64,000 bases of DNA. Source: Turnera subulata (lineage: Eukaryota; Streptophyta; Magnoliopsida; Malpighiales; Passifloraceae). Made by a program: the position numbers and the translations under genes. Positions 23,668 to 35,310 of the stretch are shown piece after piece. The stretch covers positions 181,947 to 245,946 of the forward strand of contig JAKUCV010002209.1 in assembly GCA_028386065.3 (NCBI GenBank). Reading direction: 5' to 3'. The notes under the pieces were generated by a model. The model was not told the DNA's origin. It did not search any database and saw only the letters and a list, made by a program, of their open reading frames with translations. The first letter of the stretch is position 1; each line of letters begins with the position of its first letter.

Positions 23668-26600
23668 GAGGGAAGAGAGAGTGGGGGTGACACACCAACA
23701 GTTGGTTGGATTTTAGATCTATCTATCTAAGGTTTGGGGATGGAATTTGGGCTTAATAAGGAGTCTCATTTAATTGGTGATTAAGGAAATTTGGGTTGTC
23801 ATATTTATTCACTTTGATTTTAATTTTGGTTTAATAAGGAATTAAAGAGCGGAGTTATATGGAAAAGGATGGGTAAATTGGAAGCAAGTGATGTGATGAT
23901 GTGTGTGTGTTAGTGGTATAAGCATGGAGAATGTGATGATGAATATGAAAATGTTGTGGTGTGTAATAGATGCATTGCATGACAATTAAAGTGACTTGAT
24001 TCATCAACATGTTAGTTGTGTTAATCGACTCTTGTGTCAAACCGAGTATGACTTCATTTCTTATGCTAATTGTATCCTACTAAATCTTTGATTGGGTTTC
24101 CTTAAGTAACTTTTTGATTAATACTACTTCTCTAAAACAATGCTACAAGATAATATCAATTTGGCAGACTTTCCCATATCGAAAAAATTGGGATTAGCCA
24201 GTTCAACAAGGTCCACCGAAAACTACTCCTGGATTTTGCATATGCAAAATCTCTTAAATTGGTCAATTACATCTAAAATTAACCACAATTAAACTTTGTC
24301 AACTGCAGATCCATTACCCAAATCGAATCAACTATGAGATCGGGTCTTATGATGATATTAGTTAAGATTCTCTACCATACATAGGTCATACAAAATAATG
24401 CTCAAATTTTACCCATTTTACAGCATGAGCACCATAGAATTCCTTGAGAATCAATATGATTCTGATAATACTTGTTTCAAATCATTTGTGACATTAAGTG
24501 TGAAAACCTTACCTTAATATGTTATACATCTATTTCGCTAAATTGCAGGTTAATACAACATGAGAAGATATATGGTAAGTAATCTATGTCAATTTTTTCT
24601 ACATATCTTGTTAAGCCTGGTAAGAATTACTAGATACATTGACAAAAGTTGAACAAACGGGTTTGAACAATATTACTATGAATTAAGGGTTTAGCTGTTT
24701 AGATATTTTAAAAGCAGTTAATTACAAAATACCCCCATAGAACCTAAAAAATTACAAAATACCCCATTGAATTTTTTTTTTTTAATCAAACTTCACGCAC
24801 CCCTGAATCAAATAATTATTGATTTAACCATCCGAATTTTGTTTTGGATTCAAAACAACCCGTTACCTCCTCGTAGGTTTCTGTCAAAACTAATAGAGCT
24901 CCACTAAAAACTAGAAGGAAAAAAAAAAACTAATAACCAGCCATTTAAATCACCTATTCTCGGATGACCCTTCTTTTTTCAACGCTTTCACCACTTTGGT
25001 CCATACTCCATAATCTCCCAATGGGCTTCTCTTAGAATATTAGACACCTACTGCCAACGGAGAAAAAAATAATGACGGGCTAGGTGAAAATTTAACAAAA
25101 AATTTAAAGTTTTTGCAATGGATCAACTAAAAAGGACAAAGAAATGACGGACTAGCTGAAAATTACCAAACAACATGACACATGTTTTCTCAGAGTGATT
25201 ATAGAGGCTTTTGCTCAACAAACCATCCATGATCAAGACCAACTTCACGTTTTTAAAATGGTGAACTCGTGATTCTTTTTACTAATATACAACCAAAAAT
25301 AACAGTTTTCGTAAACCCATACGTAAAACAGGCAAGAGTAAGATCCATAAAAATACTCTTTACAGTCCCCTTGAAACTTCTTTATGAGAATATATGTATT
25401 ATAAGCAAGACGCTGGGGCACTTGGCACTCCTTCCTTCATTGACCTTTCTTCTCACCATTTTTATGACTTTCAAAGCAACAGTAAGTTTGGATCTAGTCT
25501 ACCATCACATAAATAAACAATTTTGTGTAGCTCTAGAAGAATTAAAAGAATGATGGGATCCTGAATTTGACATTGAAATAACGTAGATGCATGGAGGAGA
25601 GGACAGATCGGCAATGTTTTAAATGGTGTTGCTTCCTTTGGAAGTGGACCTTTAGGTAGGCTTTAGATTTCATAAATGGATGCGTAGCTAGGTGAAGTTG
25701 ACTTTCTTTTTTACCAGACAGTAGGTGAAGTTGACTTATACTTGCGGCTTTGCCCTCGTGTATTAGCAGCCTAAACGGAACAAACTTCTGCACTTCTCTA
25801 AATAAACATTACAGATGGGGTTACCTGCACATGGACGTCTACTATTTCATTAATAGGAGCGGAAGCAAAGGGGACCAAGCCCAAGATTTTTACTAGTAAT
25901 ATATTATGTAGTATTATATATGTCAATATGGAGAAAAATATTAAGTGCTTTGAGGGGTAGAATATTATTGCATAACTTTGAGGTTTCTGGGTTTACGGTT
26001 TAAGTTTTGTTTTATCCCTTTCACTATATGCTTTTTTAAAATTTTTTTCTACTTAACAGTTAATTACCTTCAGCAATGACCATGGTTGCTTCTATTGATA
26101 TATCTGATCCAGCAATGCTAATGGCTCTGCATGCCACTATACATGCCGGGAATGTGTGTTCCTAATTCTCTCTCAGGAAGATCTAACGTATGTTAATGAT
26201 AAATCTAAGCAACAACATCTGTCTGGCTCACAGGAGAGATTACTCCGGCTGTTGGCTGTGATTCTCTTCTAATGTATATAAAAAATAAACATTTGTCTGA
26301 ATCAATCACACAAGTGGTTTGTCCTTGTTTGATTGGAAGATAGGGATAGTACACAAGGAACAGGTTCGAGTATAATTCCTGATTTGCAAAATGAAAATTT
26401 AAAAATAAATAATAAAATGTTTGTTTAAAAGTGCAGTGTAACTAATGCAACAGATTGCTAGTGATTCGTAGATAAATTTTTTTGATATGATAGGAACTGC
26501 AAACTGAAGAGAGAAAGAATCCTTAAAGGAAAGTCAGATTGAAAACAAAATGCAAACCCTGCTGATCTCACTTGTATAGTACTTCCCTGATTAAAACCTC

Positions 26601-26748
26601 CCAAGCAATATCTGAAACCACACAACAGTATCAGAAAAACTATGCGGGTTAACATTGCTGCTTTCCTCGTTGCATATAGTTTAGACTTTTAAAGTAAAGC
26701 AACTGGTTGCATCGGTGCTCTTTCATGAAAGTAATACGGTGTCCTATC

Positions 26749-29023
26749 CTAACTTGATAATGTTTGATGGGTAGAAAGTAGAGGTTTCTTGTCATTTTCA
26801 ACAAAATCAATGCTCCCATCCTTTCCATATTCCATGTCAAATTCCTCTCCATGTTGCTCTTTAGAACCACAAGAGTTCATTTGAGAGTTGTCGTCTTGGT
26901 TTGAAGCTGAATCATCTTCCTCAATGCGCTGCATTTCTGATTCAACCAACTGAATCATTCTTGCCCTTTCGCGGTCTCTCGGGTATGTCCAGTATAGGAA
27001 GGAGTAGATGAAGACACATATACTCATTGGTATGAGAAATGCCGTAAAGAGTGCCTTGGCAAGTGATGCAGCATTCTCTCTGTCTGTCTCAATTTTGCCA
27101 GAGTCCTGAGATTTTTCAGGTGTTTTAAACCCATAGACATTCTGAGCCAAAAGACCAACTATAGGAGGAGCAAATGAAGATAGCACGTGCTCGAATGACC
27201 TATCCAAGGCATAAATTGTTGTTCGAGATTTATCTGGAACTATCTCTGCAAATATTGGACTGCATACACCATAACATGTACATACACAGGTCAGAGAATT
27301 CAGGATGAACATTGAAATGTGAGCAGCCACTACTAGCTAGCACCTCATTTGACAACTACAAGACAGGTAAAGCGAATCCAGTAGTAGATAACTTTATTGC
27401 AGTAGCCAGTAGGACCAGGGTTAATTAGTTCTCTATATGACAAGGGTCCTTGCTCTGAGGTCAATGTTTTTGCAGCTAGCAGACATATTCGATTGAAATT
27501 CATTGACATAAATCAATAATCAGGAAAAACAGAAAGGAAAATAGAAACTGCAAAAAATCTGACACAAGATAAAGGATCGGGAAGACCTACTTGTTTGTAG
27601 CAGGAGCATTCCAGGAAGTAAACACACCCATGACAAAGTAGACGAGACCGTGCATAAATGCTGATGATTGGTGATCAGGCAAGATCAGCAGCAAAACTGC
27701 GGCAAAAGGAATGCTTGAACCTGCACTTATTTGTGACAGTAATATCCTCCCAGTGTTAGGCATGGACCTAGCAAGGATGTCCCCCGCTTTTCCTCCAAAC
27801 AAACTACCAAATGAGGCCCCGATTGTGTTCAGGGTCATGATTAATGCTGTTTGTTCATGAGAAAATCCATTTAGCTCGAACCACATTGCAGCAAATGATA
27901 GACCTGACCCGGGAAAGGTTCCGGCCACACCCTGAGCCACAAGTACCTGAAAAGATGGTATGCTTATGACATACTTGGACTCTTTTAACAGATCCTTCAC
28001 CTCTGAAATAAAAGTCTGAGCCTTTTTATCATCCTTGGCTGTACTAGTACTACTGCCATTATTAACATCGGCAAAGTGTGGATCTTTAGCAAAGAGGCGG
28101 ACTAATATACCGACTATCACACTTATTACTGCCACCAAGTGGAATGCAACCCTCCAGCCTGGTATCCCCATGACAGAAGTTGATGCAATGAGTATGGAAC
28201 AGAGATTTCCAAGGATGGAGCCCAGGCTTGCTGTTAGTTGTAGCCATCCAAATGCAGTGCCCCGATTGGTTTCATCTGTTGAATCAGCAACTAGTGACTG
28301 AATTGCTGGTATAACTATTGCAAGTCCAATTCCATTCAATCCTCTTGAAACTGCTACCTAATTTGATCATCACACAGATGCAACATTGATAAGCACTTGA
28401 CCTCCTTTGTATCACATATATTACACAAGCAGAAGCAAAAACTGCTAAGAAAAAACAAGTACTGTTTCATGAACACCCCTAATCGTCTAGAGCCAATGAT
28501 GATGGGTTTTTTTCAGATGTACAAAGAAGCATATATCCAAAACTTTAGACCCGCCAACTGCTCTAATTAACACATGTCACCTAGCTAGTAATTATAATGA
28601 TTGAGTAAACGAAAGAAAAAAATAATTAAAAAAAAAGCAACAAATGAGGATTTCCTACTCATGTGACAAAGACACAAAGGGAAGGGCAGATAGATAAAGA
28701 GAGAGAGACAGAGAAAAAGATAGGAGGACCTGAAGGAAAGTAGAGGAGATGGCAACAAGAAAGGTGGCGGTAGCCCAGAGGAAAGCACCGAGGGCAATGA
28801 CATGGGCGCGGTTGTGGCGAGTGGCGAGATAAGCAGCGAGAGGGTAACAGGAAGTCTGAACAATGGATCGGAACAGAGTGAGGGATCCTAACCCAGTTGG
28901 ATCGGTGTGGAGAGCTGCTCCTACTTCTTTATACACTCCTGGTAACAATGACTCATCTGCTCTCTCCATTATAGCCGCTAGGTTCACTAGCACCAACGTT
29001 AACCTCTCTTCCTCCTTCATCAT
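26749..29023 (-). CDS. MFS transporter, spinster-like/UNE2-like, tandem copy A
   Basis: Three exons on the minus strand join in frame: 29023-28730, 28357-27591, 27259-26749 (1572 nt, 523 aa). It is a 12-span major facilitator. The first exon carries the conserved N-terminal stretch (LVNLAAIMERADESLLPGVY) and RHNRAHVIALGAFLWA. Exon 2 holds RGLNGIGLAIVIPAIQSLVAD and GTAFGWLQLTASLGSILG, and a polar central loop around SSTSTAKDDKKAQTF. Exon 3 starts PIFAEIVPDKSRTTIYALD and ends in a long acidic cytosolic tail. The sequence resembles what I remember of Arabidopsis At1g78130 (UNE2, 'unfertilized embryo sac 2'); the substrate is not known. The tail contains DKKPLL, which fits an acidic dileucine sorting motif. 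A second start codon follows the first directly. It is the downstream member of a segmental tandem duplication with copy B; both are intact. Confidence 0.88.
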
Positions 29024-30066
29024 CCTTCAGGTTAATGGGTTTGGTCCTGCCTGTCAACACTCTCTTCAAGTCATCATCTCTCTTCTTCTTCTTTTTCTTT
29101 AAGTATGTACATATACATACACACTATACTTTATTACAGCTCTTGCTGCTTGGTTGACTTCCTAGCAGGAGACAGACAAGCTTTCCACGAGGAAGTTTTC
29201 ATTTAAGGTTTTAAATCTTATAAACGCGGAAAAATTTATTACTATTGGTTTTCCGGTTTCCATGTCCTCTATGGACTTTATTACACGAAAATGAAGATTG
29301 TTTATATTACAAAAATGGATTGGACTAAACTAGTGGACTTTATTTACGAATTGTGGGCGGCGCAGAGATAGACATAATGGTTCTTCTAAATTTTTTAGAT
29401 TTTTTTTTGTCGAAGCTCTAAATTTTTTAGATTTATGAACGATATAGGGTCGGTTAATTATATATACAATGATCATATACTTTGTAATACAATACATTAT
29501 ATTTTATTTTTTTATCTCTTTAATCCTACCTTTATTTTACCTGCACTTTTATATAATACAATCGTACCTTTATTTACTTTTCCTGGCCTTTCACACTATT
29601 TAACTGCTTTTTGCACTTTACCTTTCTCTATTTTAGGAAGCAGCCATATACGGCCAGACGAACTGATATCCGATGTCTAACCCATAAAAAGGTCATTAAA
29701 GTCCGGCCCAGCGCAACATTATTCGTCTAATCGACATTGACTAAAATCCGGCAGTGGGTGAATCAATTATCGGAGGAAAATTGCAGTGACGAACAATTAC
29801 TATTATGCATATTCATCTGTTGTTTAGAGCGTTTATAATAATGAATATATGTTATATTCATGAGGATTATTTTTGGTTTACAAGGAGAGATTTGGACTCG
29901 ACTTCAGTTTCAGTATACAATAGCAGTACCACTTCACGAGGATATTTTATGTTAGCATGTGATGCTTTTTTAATTAATTTGCATATGAGTGTAAATGATT
30001 TGCCAATAGCCTGCCTTAAAGAACTAGAATTATGAACTTGTTTAAACAAAAAAAAAAAGTAAAAGA
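29024..30066. other. MFS copy A upstream region
   Basis: The first about 220 bp (to about 29245) is the CT-rich leader and promoter shared with copy B. Beyond that is unique AT-rich DNA with no gene. It ends at the target-site duplication of the solo LTR. Confidence 0.5.
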
Positions 30067-30227
30067 ATTAGTGATATAAATGGGCCTATGCCCGTGAACA
30101 GGCCCAATGGATAATCGTGCCCAAAGATATATAAGGCCCATGATCGTGAATGAGGCCCCCGAAATCAGGACCTCTGGACATCCCACAACATGTGGACTTG
30201 GATGACAAGGACCCGTGGCTAAGTACT

Positions 30228-30285
30228 CTTGACCCGAAGGCCCTTGACCTGGAGGCCCTTGACTTGAAGACCCTTGACCCGAGCC
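30228..30285 (+). promoter_or_regulatory. Four-unit 15-bp repeat carrying W-boxes (TTGACY) inside the solo LTR
   Basis: Units CTTGACCCGAAGGCC, CTTGACCTGGAGGCC, CTTGACTTGAAGACC and a partial CTTGACCCGAGCC follow each other head to tail. Each includes TTGACC or TTGACT, the WRKY-factor W-box, at 30229, 30244, 30259 and 30274. The array lies 130-190 bp upstream of the LTR TATA box, in U3. The repeat is seen directly; WRKY binding is an inference from the consensus. Confidence 0.7.
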
Positions 30286-30393
30286 TATGGATGAGGCCTA
30301 GAACCTGGAGGCCCGGGAGGCCCTCTACATCGGCTTATCCGGGGGAACCAAGCTTATCCAAAGGAAATCCACCTGCGACCTATAACAGTGTGA

Positions 30394-30399
30394 CACGTG
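30394..30399 (+). promoter_or_regulatory. G-box/ABRE (CACGTG) in the solo LTR
   Basis: The context is GACACGTGGC, about 16 bp before the TATA box at 30415. This is the bZIP/bHLH G-box and also an ABRE-type ACGTGGC core. Function is inferred. Confidence 0.55.
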
Positions 30400-30414
30400 G
30401 CAAGGGATACCCCT

Positions 30415-30421
30415 TATAAAT
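30415..30421 (+). promoter_or_regulatory. TATA box of the solo LTR
   Basis: TATAAAT preceded by CCCCT and followed by a pyrimidine-rich leader. It is at the expected U3/R position, about 180 bp from the LTR end. Confidence 0.65.
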
Positions 30422-30601
30422 GTACCTAAAACCGGATATTCTGGGGACCTATTGACCATTCTCCTCCCCGACACTCTCTCTCTCGGGTCTTCTCCCATCT
30501 CTCTCGATTTTTTCTCTTTGTATCCGATTCTCAGCTCATATGTATCATAATCCAATATCAATAATAAGGGGCACCCCCTGATTCTGATTTATATCAATTA
30601 G

Positions 30602-31500
30602 ATTTATGGAGGAAGCCAGACAGACTTAAGTTAGGTCGTGTCTTATCTGAACTTTGGACACTCAATAGGCCCACATACTTCTTTTCGCTCAGTAGTTGGC
30701 CCACAAACAACCCAAGCCCAAGGGCAAAACAACGAACGCATCGGAAAAGGGATTGATCAACAAAGATGATCACCTCTTTCCAATTGGTCATGTGTGGGCT
30801 ACACTCAACATGGATAGCCAGAGTGGTCAGGGAACAGAGTTATGGCCTTGTGGACATTGCATTACTTCAGGAATTGAGTTGTAATTTGTGGGCGACAGTA
30901 ATACCTTTGTTTTTTTCACGTTGCTACATCTTCTCTTTGCAATTTGTTTGATTAATTACTGACGCAATTAACATTGTTCATTCAGTTGTTCATCAATGAC
31001 CTCCATGAAATTGCTTGCATTGATGTATCTGATCCAGCAATGCTAATGGCTCTGCATGCCACTGTACTGTACATGCCCGGAATGCCGTGTTCCTAATCTC
31101 TCTCTGTCTCAGCAAGATCTAATGTATGCTACATAAATCTACGCCTACAAGATTTGTCTGACTCACAGGAGAGATACATCCAGCAGTTGGCTGTGATACT
31201 CTTCTATTATAACAAAAAAAAAAAAGAAACATTTGTCTGAATCAATACACGAGTCGTCTGTCCCTTTGTTTGATTTGAAGATTTCGAGTATATATACTGC
31301 CACATTTGCAAAAAGAAAATTTAACAATTAAATAAATAACAAAGTGTTTGTTCAAAAGTGCACTGCAAATAATGCAACGGATTACCTGTGTGATTCGTAA
31401 ATCAAAATTTTCATATCATAAGAAGTTAAGAACTGACAACAACTGAAGGGAGAAAGAATCCGGTGCTCGTTCAAGAAAGTAATACGGTGTCCTAGCTATC
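30602..31500. other. Spacer between solo LTR and MFS copy B
   Basis: The first about 390 bp is unique with no gene. From about 30990 it matches the 3' flank of MFS copy A (near 26066 onward), sharing for example CAGCAATGCTAATGGCTCTG. Confidence 0.6.
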
Positions 31501-34309
31501 CTAACTTGATAATGTTTGATGTGCAGAAAGGAGCGCTTTCTTGTCATTTTCATCCAAATCAATGCTCCCATCCTTTCCATACTCTATGTCAATGTCCTCT
31601 CCATGTTGCTCTTTGGAAACACAAGAGTTCAGTTGAGAGTTGTCTTGGTTTGAAGCTGAATCATCTTCCTCCATTTGCTGCATTTCTGATTCAGCCAACT
31701 GAACCATTCTTGCCCTTTCGCGGTCTCTCGGGTACGTCCAGTATAGGAAAGAGTAGATGAAGACACAGATAGTCATTGGGATGAGAAATGCAGTAAAGAG
31801 TGCCTTGGCAAGTGATCCAGCATTCTGTCTGTCGGTCTCAATTTTGCCAGAGTCTTGAGATTTTTCAGGTGTTTTAAACCCATAGACATTCTGAGCCAAA
31901 AGACCAACTATTGGAGGAGCAAATGAAGATAACACGTTCTCGAATGACATATCCAAGGCATAGATTGTTGTTCGAGATTTCTCTGGAACTATCTCTGCAA
32001 ATATTGGACTGCATGTACGTACACAGAGGGTCAGATAATTCAGGATGAAGATTGAAATTAAGCAGCAACTAGTACCTCATTTGACAACTATAAAACTGGT
32101 AAGGCAAAACCAGTGATAGATAACTTGATTGCAGTAGCCAGTAGGACCAGCGTTAATTAGTTCTCTCCATGAATTCTCACTAGCACATTACAGTTATGAC
32201 AAGGGTCCATGCTCTAGTGCAGCTAGCATATATATTCATTAAAATGTATTCTCTGTCAAAAAGGATTCCACAAATATAACAGTGGAAAGGAATAAAAACA
32301 CTTTTGGATAAAGACTGAATCAGGTAGCTTCCCCAGTCCATCTCCAAGTTCGTAACTAAATTACCGCTTCTACCGGAGCTAACTAGGGGCTATAATTTGG
32401 TTCTCTTGGCATATCGGCATGAAAGTAACAAGCTATATATATACAATATAGAGAAAAGGCATATTTAATTCATGTCATTCATGGTATGTACGATTAAAGG
32501 TAATACTTAATTTGAAACCCTACCCAACCCGAAAGGAAAAAGCAAAGAGAAGGAATGAAACTATGCAATTAAAGTAATATTAACACTACATTAACTAAGT
32601 TTAGACCAAATTTATGTTTTGTAATTAATACAGTATTTGTTTGGTACATTTTCTCGATAATATATGTTTAAATAGTAATACATACTATCCTCCTTAATGA
32701 ATATTCAATTCTGATTTTGATTATATTTTCTACCAATTTACATGTTGTTGTCAAGACACAACACCACACGACCCCACACAATCGATTGAAATTGATTGAC
32801 ATATATCAGGACAAACATAGTATAAAACAGAAAGGAAAACTGAAACTGCAAACATCTGACACAAGATGAAGCAGCTGGAAGACCTACTTGTTTGTAGCAG
32901 GAGCATTCCAGGAAGTAAACACACCCATTATAAAGTAGACGAGACCGTGCATAAAAGCTGATGATGGGTGGTCAGGCAAAATCAGCAGCAAAACTGCAGC
33001 AAAAGGAATGCTTGAACCTGCACTTATTTGTGACAGTAATATCCTCCCAGTATTAGGCATGGACCTAGCAAGGAAGTCCCCTGCTTTTCCTCCAAACAAA
33101 CTACCAAATGAGGCCCCGATAGTGTTTAATGTCATGATTAATGCTGTTTGTTCATGAGAAAATCCAATTAGCTCGAACCACATCGGAGCAAATGATAGAC
33201 CTGACCAGGGAAAGGTTCCGGCCACACCCTGAGCCACAAGTACCTGAAAAGATGGTATCTTCATCACGGACTTGGACTCTTTTAACAGATCCTTTACCGC
33301 TGAAATAAAAGTCTGAGCATTTTTATCATCCTTGGCTGTACTAGTACTACTTCCATTATTAATATTATCGGAGAAGTGTGGATCTTTAGCAAAGAGGCGG
33401 ATTAATATACCAACTATCACACTTATTATTGCTACCAAGTGGAATGCAACCCTCCAGCCGGGTATCCCCATGACTGAAGTTGAAGCGATGAGAATGGCAC
33501 AGAGATTTCCAAGGATGGAGCCTAGGTTTCCTGTTAGTTGTAGCCATCCAAATGCAGTGCCCCGATTGGTTTCATTGGTTGAATCAGCAACTAGTGACTG
33601 AATTGCTGGGACAACTATTGCAAGTCCAATACCATTCAATCCTCTTGAAACTGCTACCTAATTTGATCATCATACAGATGTAACATTGGTGAGCACTTGA
33701 CCTCCTTCTTACCACATATATAATTACATATACAGTCATATAGACACGCAGAAGCAAAAAGTTTTAAGAAAAAGCAAGTACAGTTTCATGAACACCCCTA
33801 ATCATAGACAGAACCAATAGTGGTGGGTTTCTTTCCAGATGTACAAAGAAGCATATATCCAGAACTTGAGACCCACCCACAATTAACACATGTCACCTAG
33901 TTGTAATGATTGGAAAAAGGAGAAGAAAAGAAAAAAAGCGCAAAACTATAAATGAGAATGTCCTACTCATCTGACAAAGACACAAGGAGGGAAGGGAATA
34001 CATAGATAAAGAGGAGACCTGAAAGAAAGTAGAGGAGATGGCAACAAGAAAGGTGGCGGCAGCCCAGAGGAAAGCACCGAGGGCAATGACATGAGCGCGG
34101 TTGTGGCGAGTAGCGAGATAAGCAGCGAGAGGGTAGCAGAAGGTCTGAACAATGGATCGAAACAGAGTGAGTGATCCCAACCCAGTTGGATCCGTGTGAA
34201 GATCTGCTCCTACTTCTTTATACACTCCTGGTAACAACGACTCATCTGCTCTTTGCATTATCGACGCTAGATTCACTAGCACCAGCGTCAACCTCTCTTC
34301 TTCCTTCAT
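31501..34309 (-). CDS. MFS transporter, spinster-like/UNE2-like, tandem copy B
   Basis: Three exons join in frame: 34309-34019, 33657-32888, 32008-31501 (1569 nt, 522 aa), with the same intron positions and phases as copy A. The protein is nearly identical to copy A through the membrane domain. It has one extra codon in the central loop (HFSDNINNG versus HFADVNNG) and lacks one residue in the acidic tail and the extra initial Met. The tail keeps a dileucine-type motif (DKKALL). Intron 2 is about 880 bp against 331 bp in copy A, because of an extra stretch at about 32229-32781. Conservation of the whole frame suggests both copies are, or recently were, functional. Substrate and location are unknown; the family includes proton-linked lipid and organic-solute carriers. 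Confidence 0.87.
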
Positions 34310-34402
34310 CGTCCTTAAACTTAGTATTGGAGAGTGAGTTCCTCCCAGTCAACACTCTCTTGAAGTCATCATCTCTCTTCTCCTTCTTCTTCTTTTTCTA
34401 AG

Positions 34403-34412
34403 TATATATATA
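34403..34412 (-). promoter_or_regulatory. Candidate TATA box of MFS copy B
   Basis: An alternating TATATATA run lies about 95 bp upstream of the ATG at 34309, just before a CT-rich leader. The equivalent site in copy A is less regular (GTATATGT). Confidence 0.35.
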
Positions 34413-35140
34413 CTATACTATATTACACTACCTTTGTCTGCTCTTGCAGATTGGTTGACTTCCCAGGAGACAGACAAGCTTATTACGAGGAAGTTTTCAT
34501 TTCAAGGTTTTAAGGGTACGCGGATTTTTAAATCTTAATAACGCGGAAAAAAATATTACTATAGATGCAAATAAAACTTTATTTGTTTTAGAAGAAATAA
34601 AAATGGTAAAGAAGAAGCCTTGAAATTGATACCTCATTTTTCTTCTTTTTCCCACCTTCCCCTGCTCTAAAACTGTAAACTGTATTAATTAAAGGTTAGC
34701 ATCGTCCAACTCATCTCAAAATTTTAATATCCTCGACTAATGGAAAAAGAAAGCAAATCTGATGAATTTTTACTGCTAATCTGAAAATTGGAAACAAGTT
34801 GAATTGATTGGCATAACAAAAGTATATATCCTTTCCATTTGTGGATTTTCTCCTTGATCTAAGCTGATTTAAATAATTACAGTATAATTGCACTATACGT
34901 TTAGCTTATCGGCAACTAAATTAGATCTAAATTAGATCTATATAAACTAGGACAGAACTATGAATTTCAATTAAAAAATAAAAAGTAGAAATTTTGTCTG
35001 ATTAAAATTTGTCGAACTGCCTTTTTAGCTCAAGAATTCGAACAATTTTCTCCATGTCACCTCTACAAACACGTAAGAAGTTGCCCGTTCTTACATTCTC
35101 AGTTCCCAAAATGTAATGCTTTGTTCTTTTTTTCTTAACT

Positions 35141-35310
35141 TTTTGTCGAGTGCAAATCTTTTACCATTAACCTTTTTTAAGATACAATTTTGTAAGAATT
35201 TTGGTCTAATTGAACCAATCGGATTGTTTTTGTCAAGTACAAACTTTTTACCACTAACCTTTTTTAAGACCCAATTTTGTAAGAATTTCCGTCTAATTGA
35301 ACCAAACCAA
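35141..35310. repeat. 87-bp tandem duplication
   Basis: Copies start at 35141 and 35228. They share TTTTGTC, TTTTTACCA and CTAACCTTTTTTAAGA-type blocks and TTTTGTAAGAATTT, then TCTAATTGAACCAA. Several substitutions separate them, so it is not very recent. Confidence 0.85.

Larger units (their letters stand above)
23424..26748. other. Intergenic, 3.3 kb, no gene seen
   Basis: It contains the AGP-like promoter on the left and, from about 26066, the 3' flank of MFS copy A that is duplicated downstream of copy B (near 30990). Between them are AT-rich sequences and short frames (25269-25553, 25542-25793) without recognisable domains. Confidence 0.5.
30072..30596 (+). mobile_element. Solo LTR, 525 bp, with intact target-site duplication
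   Basis: The element begins TGATATAAAT and ends ATTTATATCA, a perfect 10-bp terminal inverted repeat with the TG...CA ends of an LTR. It is flanked by identical 5-bp ATTAG repeats (30067-30071 and 30597-30601), the target-site duplication size of LTR retrotransposons. A TATA box (TATAAAT, 30415-30421) is followed by a CT-rich leader and AATAA-like sequence near the right end, so it is oriented plus. No internal coding region exists, so it is the product of LTR-LTR recombination. It lies about 1.05 kb upstream of MFS copy A, and its transcription would run toward the 3' end of copy B, antisense to it. It is GC-richer than its surroundings. A non-autonomous DNA element with 10-bp TIRs is a less likely alternative. 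Confidence 0.85.

Noticed and set aside
27260..27330. Upstream Met-containing extension of MFS copy A exon 3
   Set aside because: It is read-through into intron 2; the splice join at 27259 restores the conserved sequence seen in copy B.
30150..30419. 89-aa open frame
   Set aside because: It lies entirely inside the solo LTR and its repeated residues come from the 15-bp tandem unit.
15226..34309. A terpenoid-type metabolic gene cluster (HDS plus transporters)
   Set aside because: No terpene synthase, P450 or other tailoring enzyme lies nearby, and HDS is a housekeeping gene at a conserved position.
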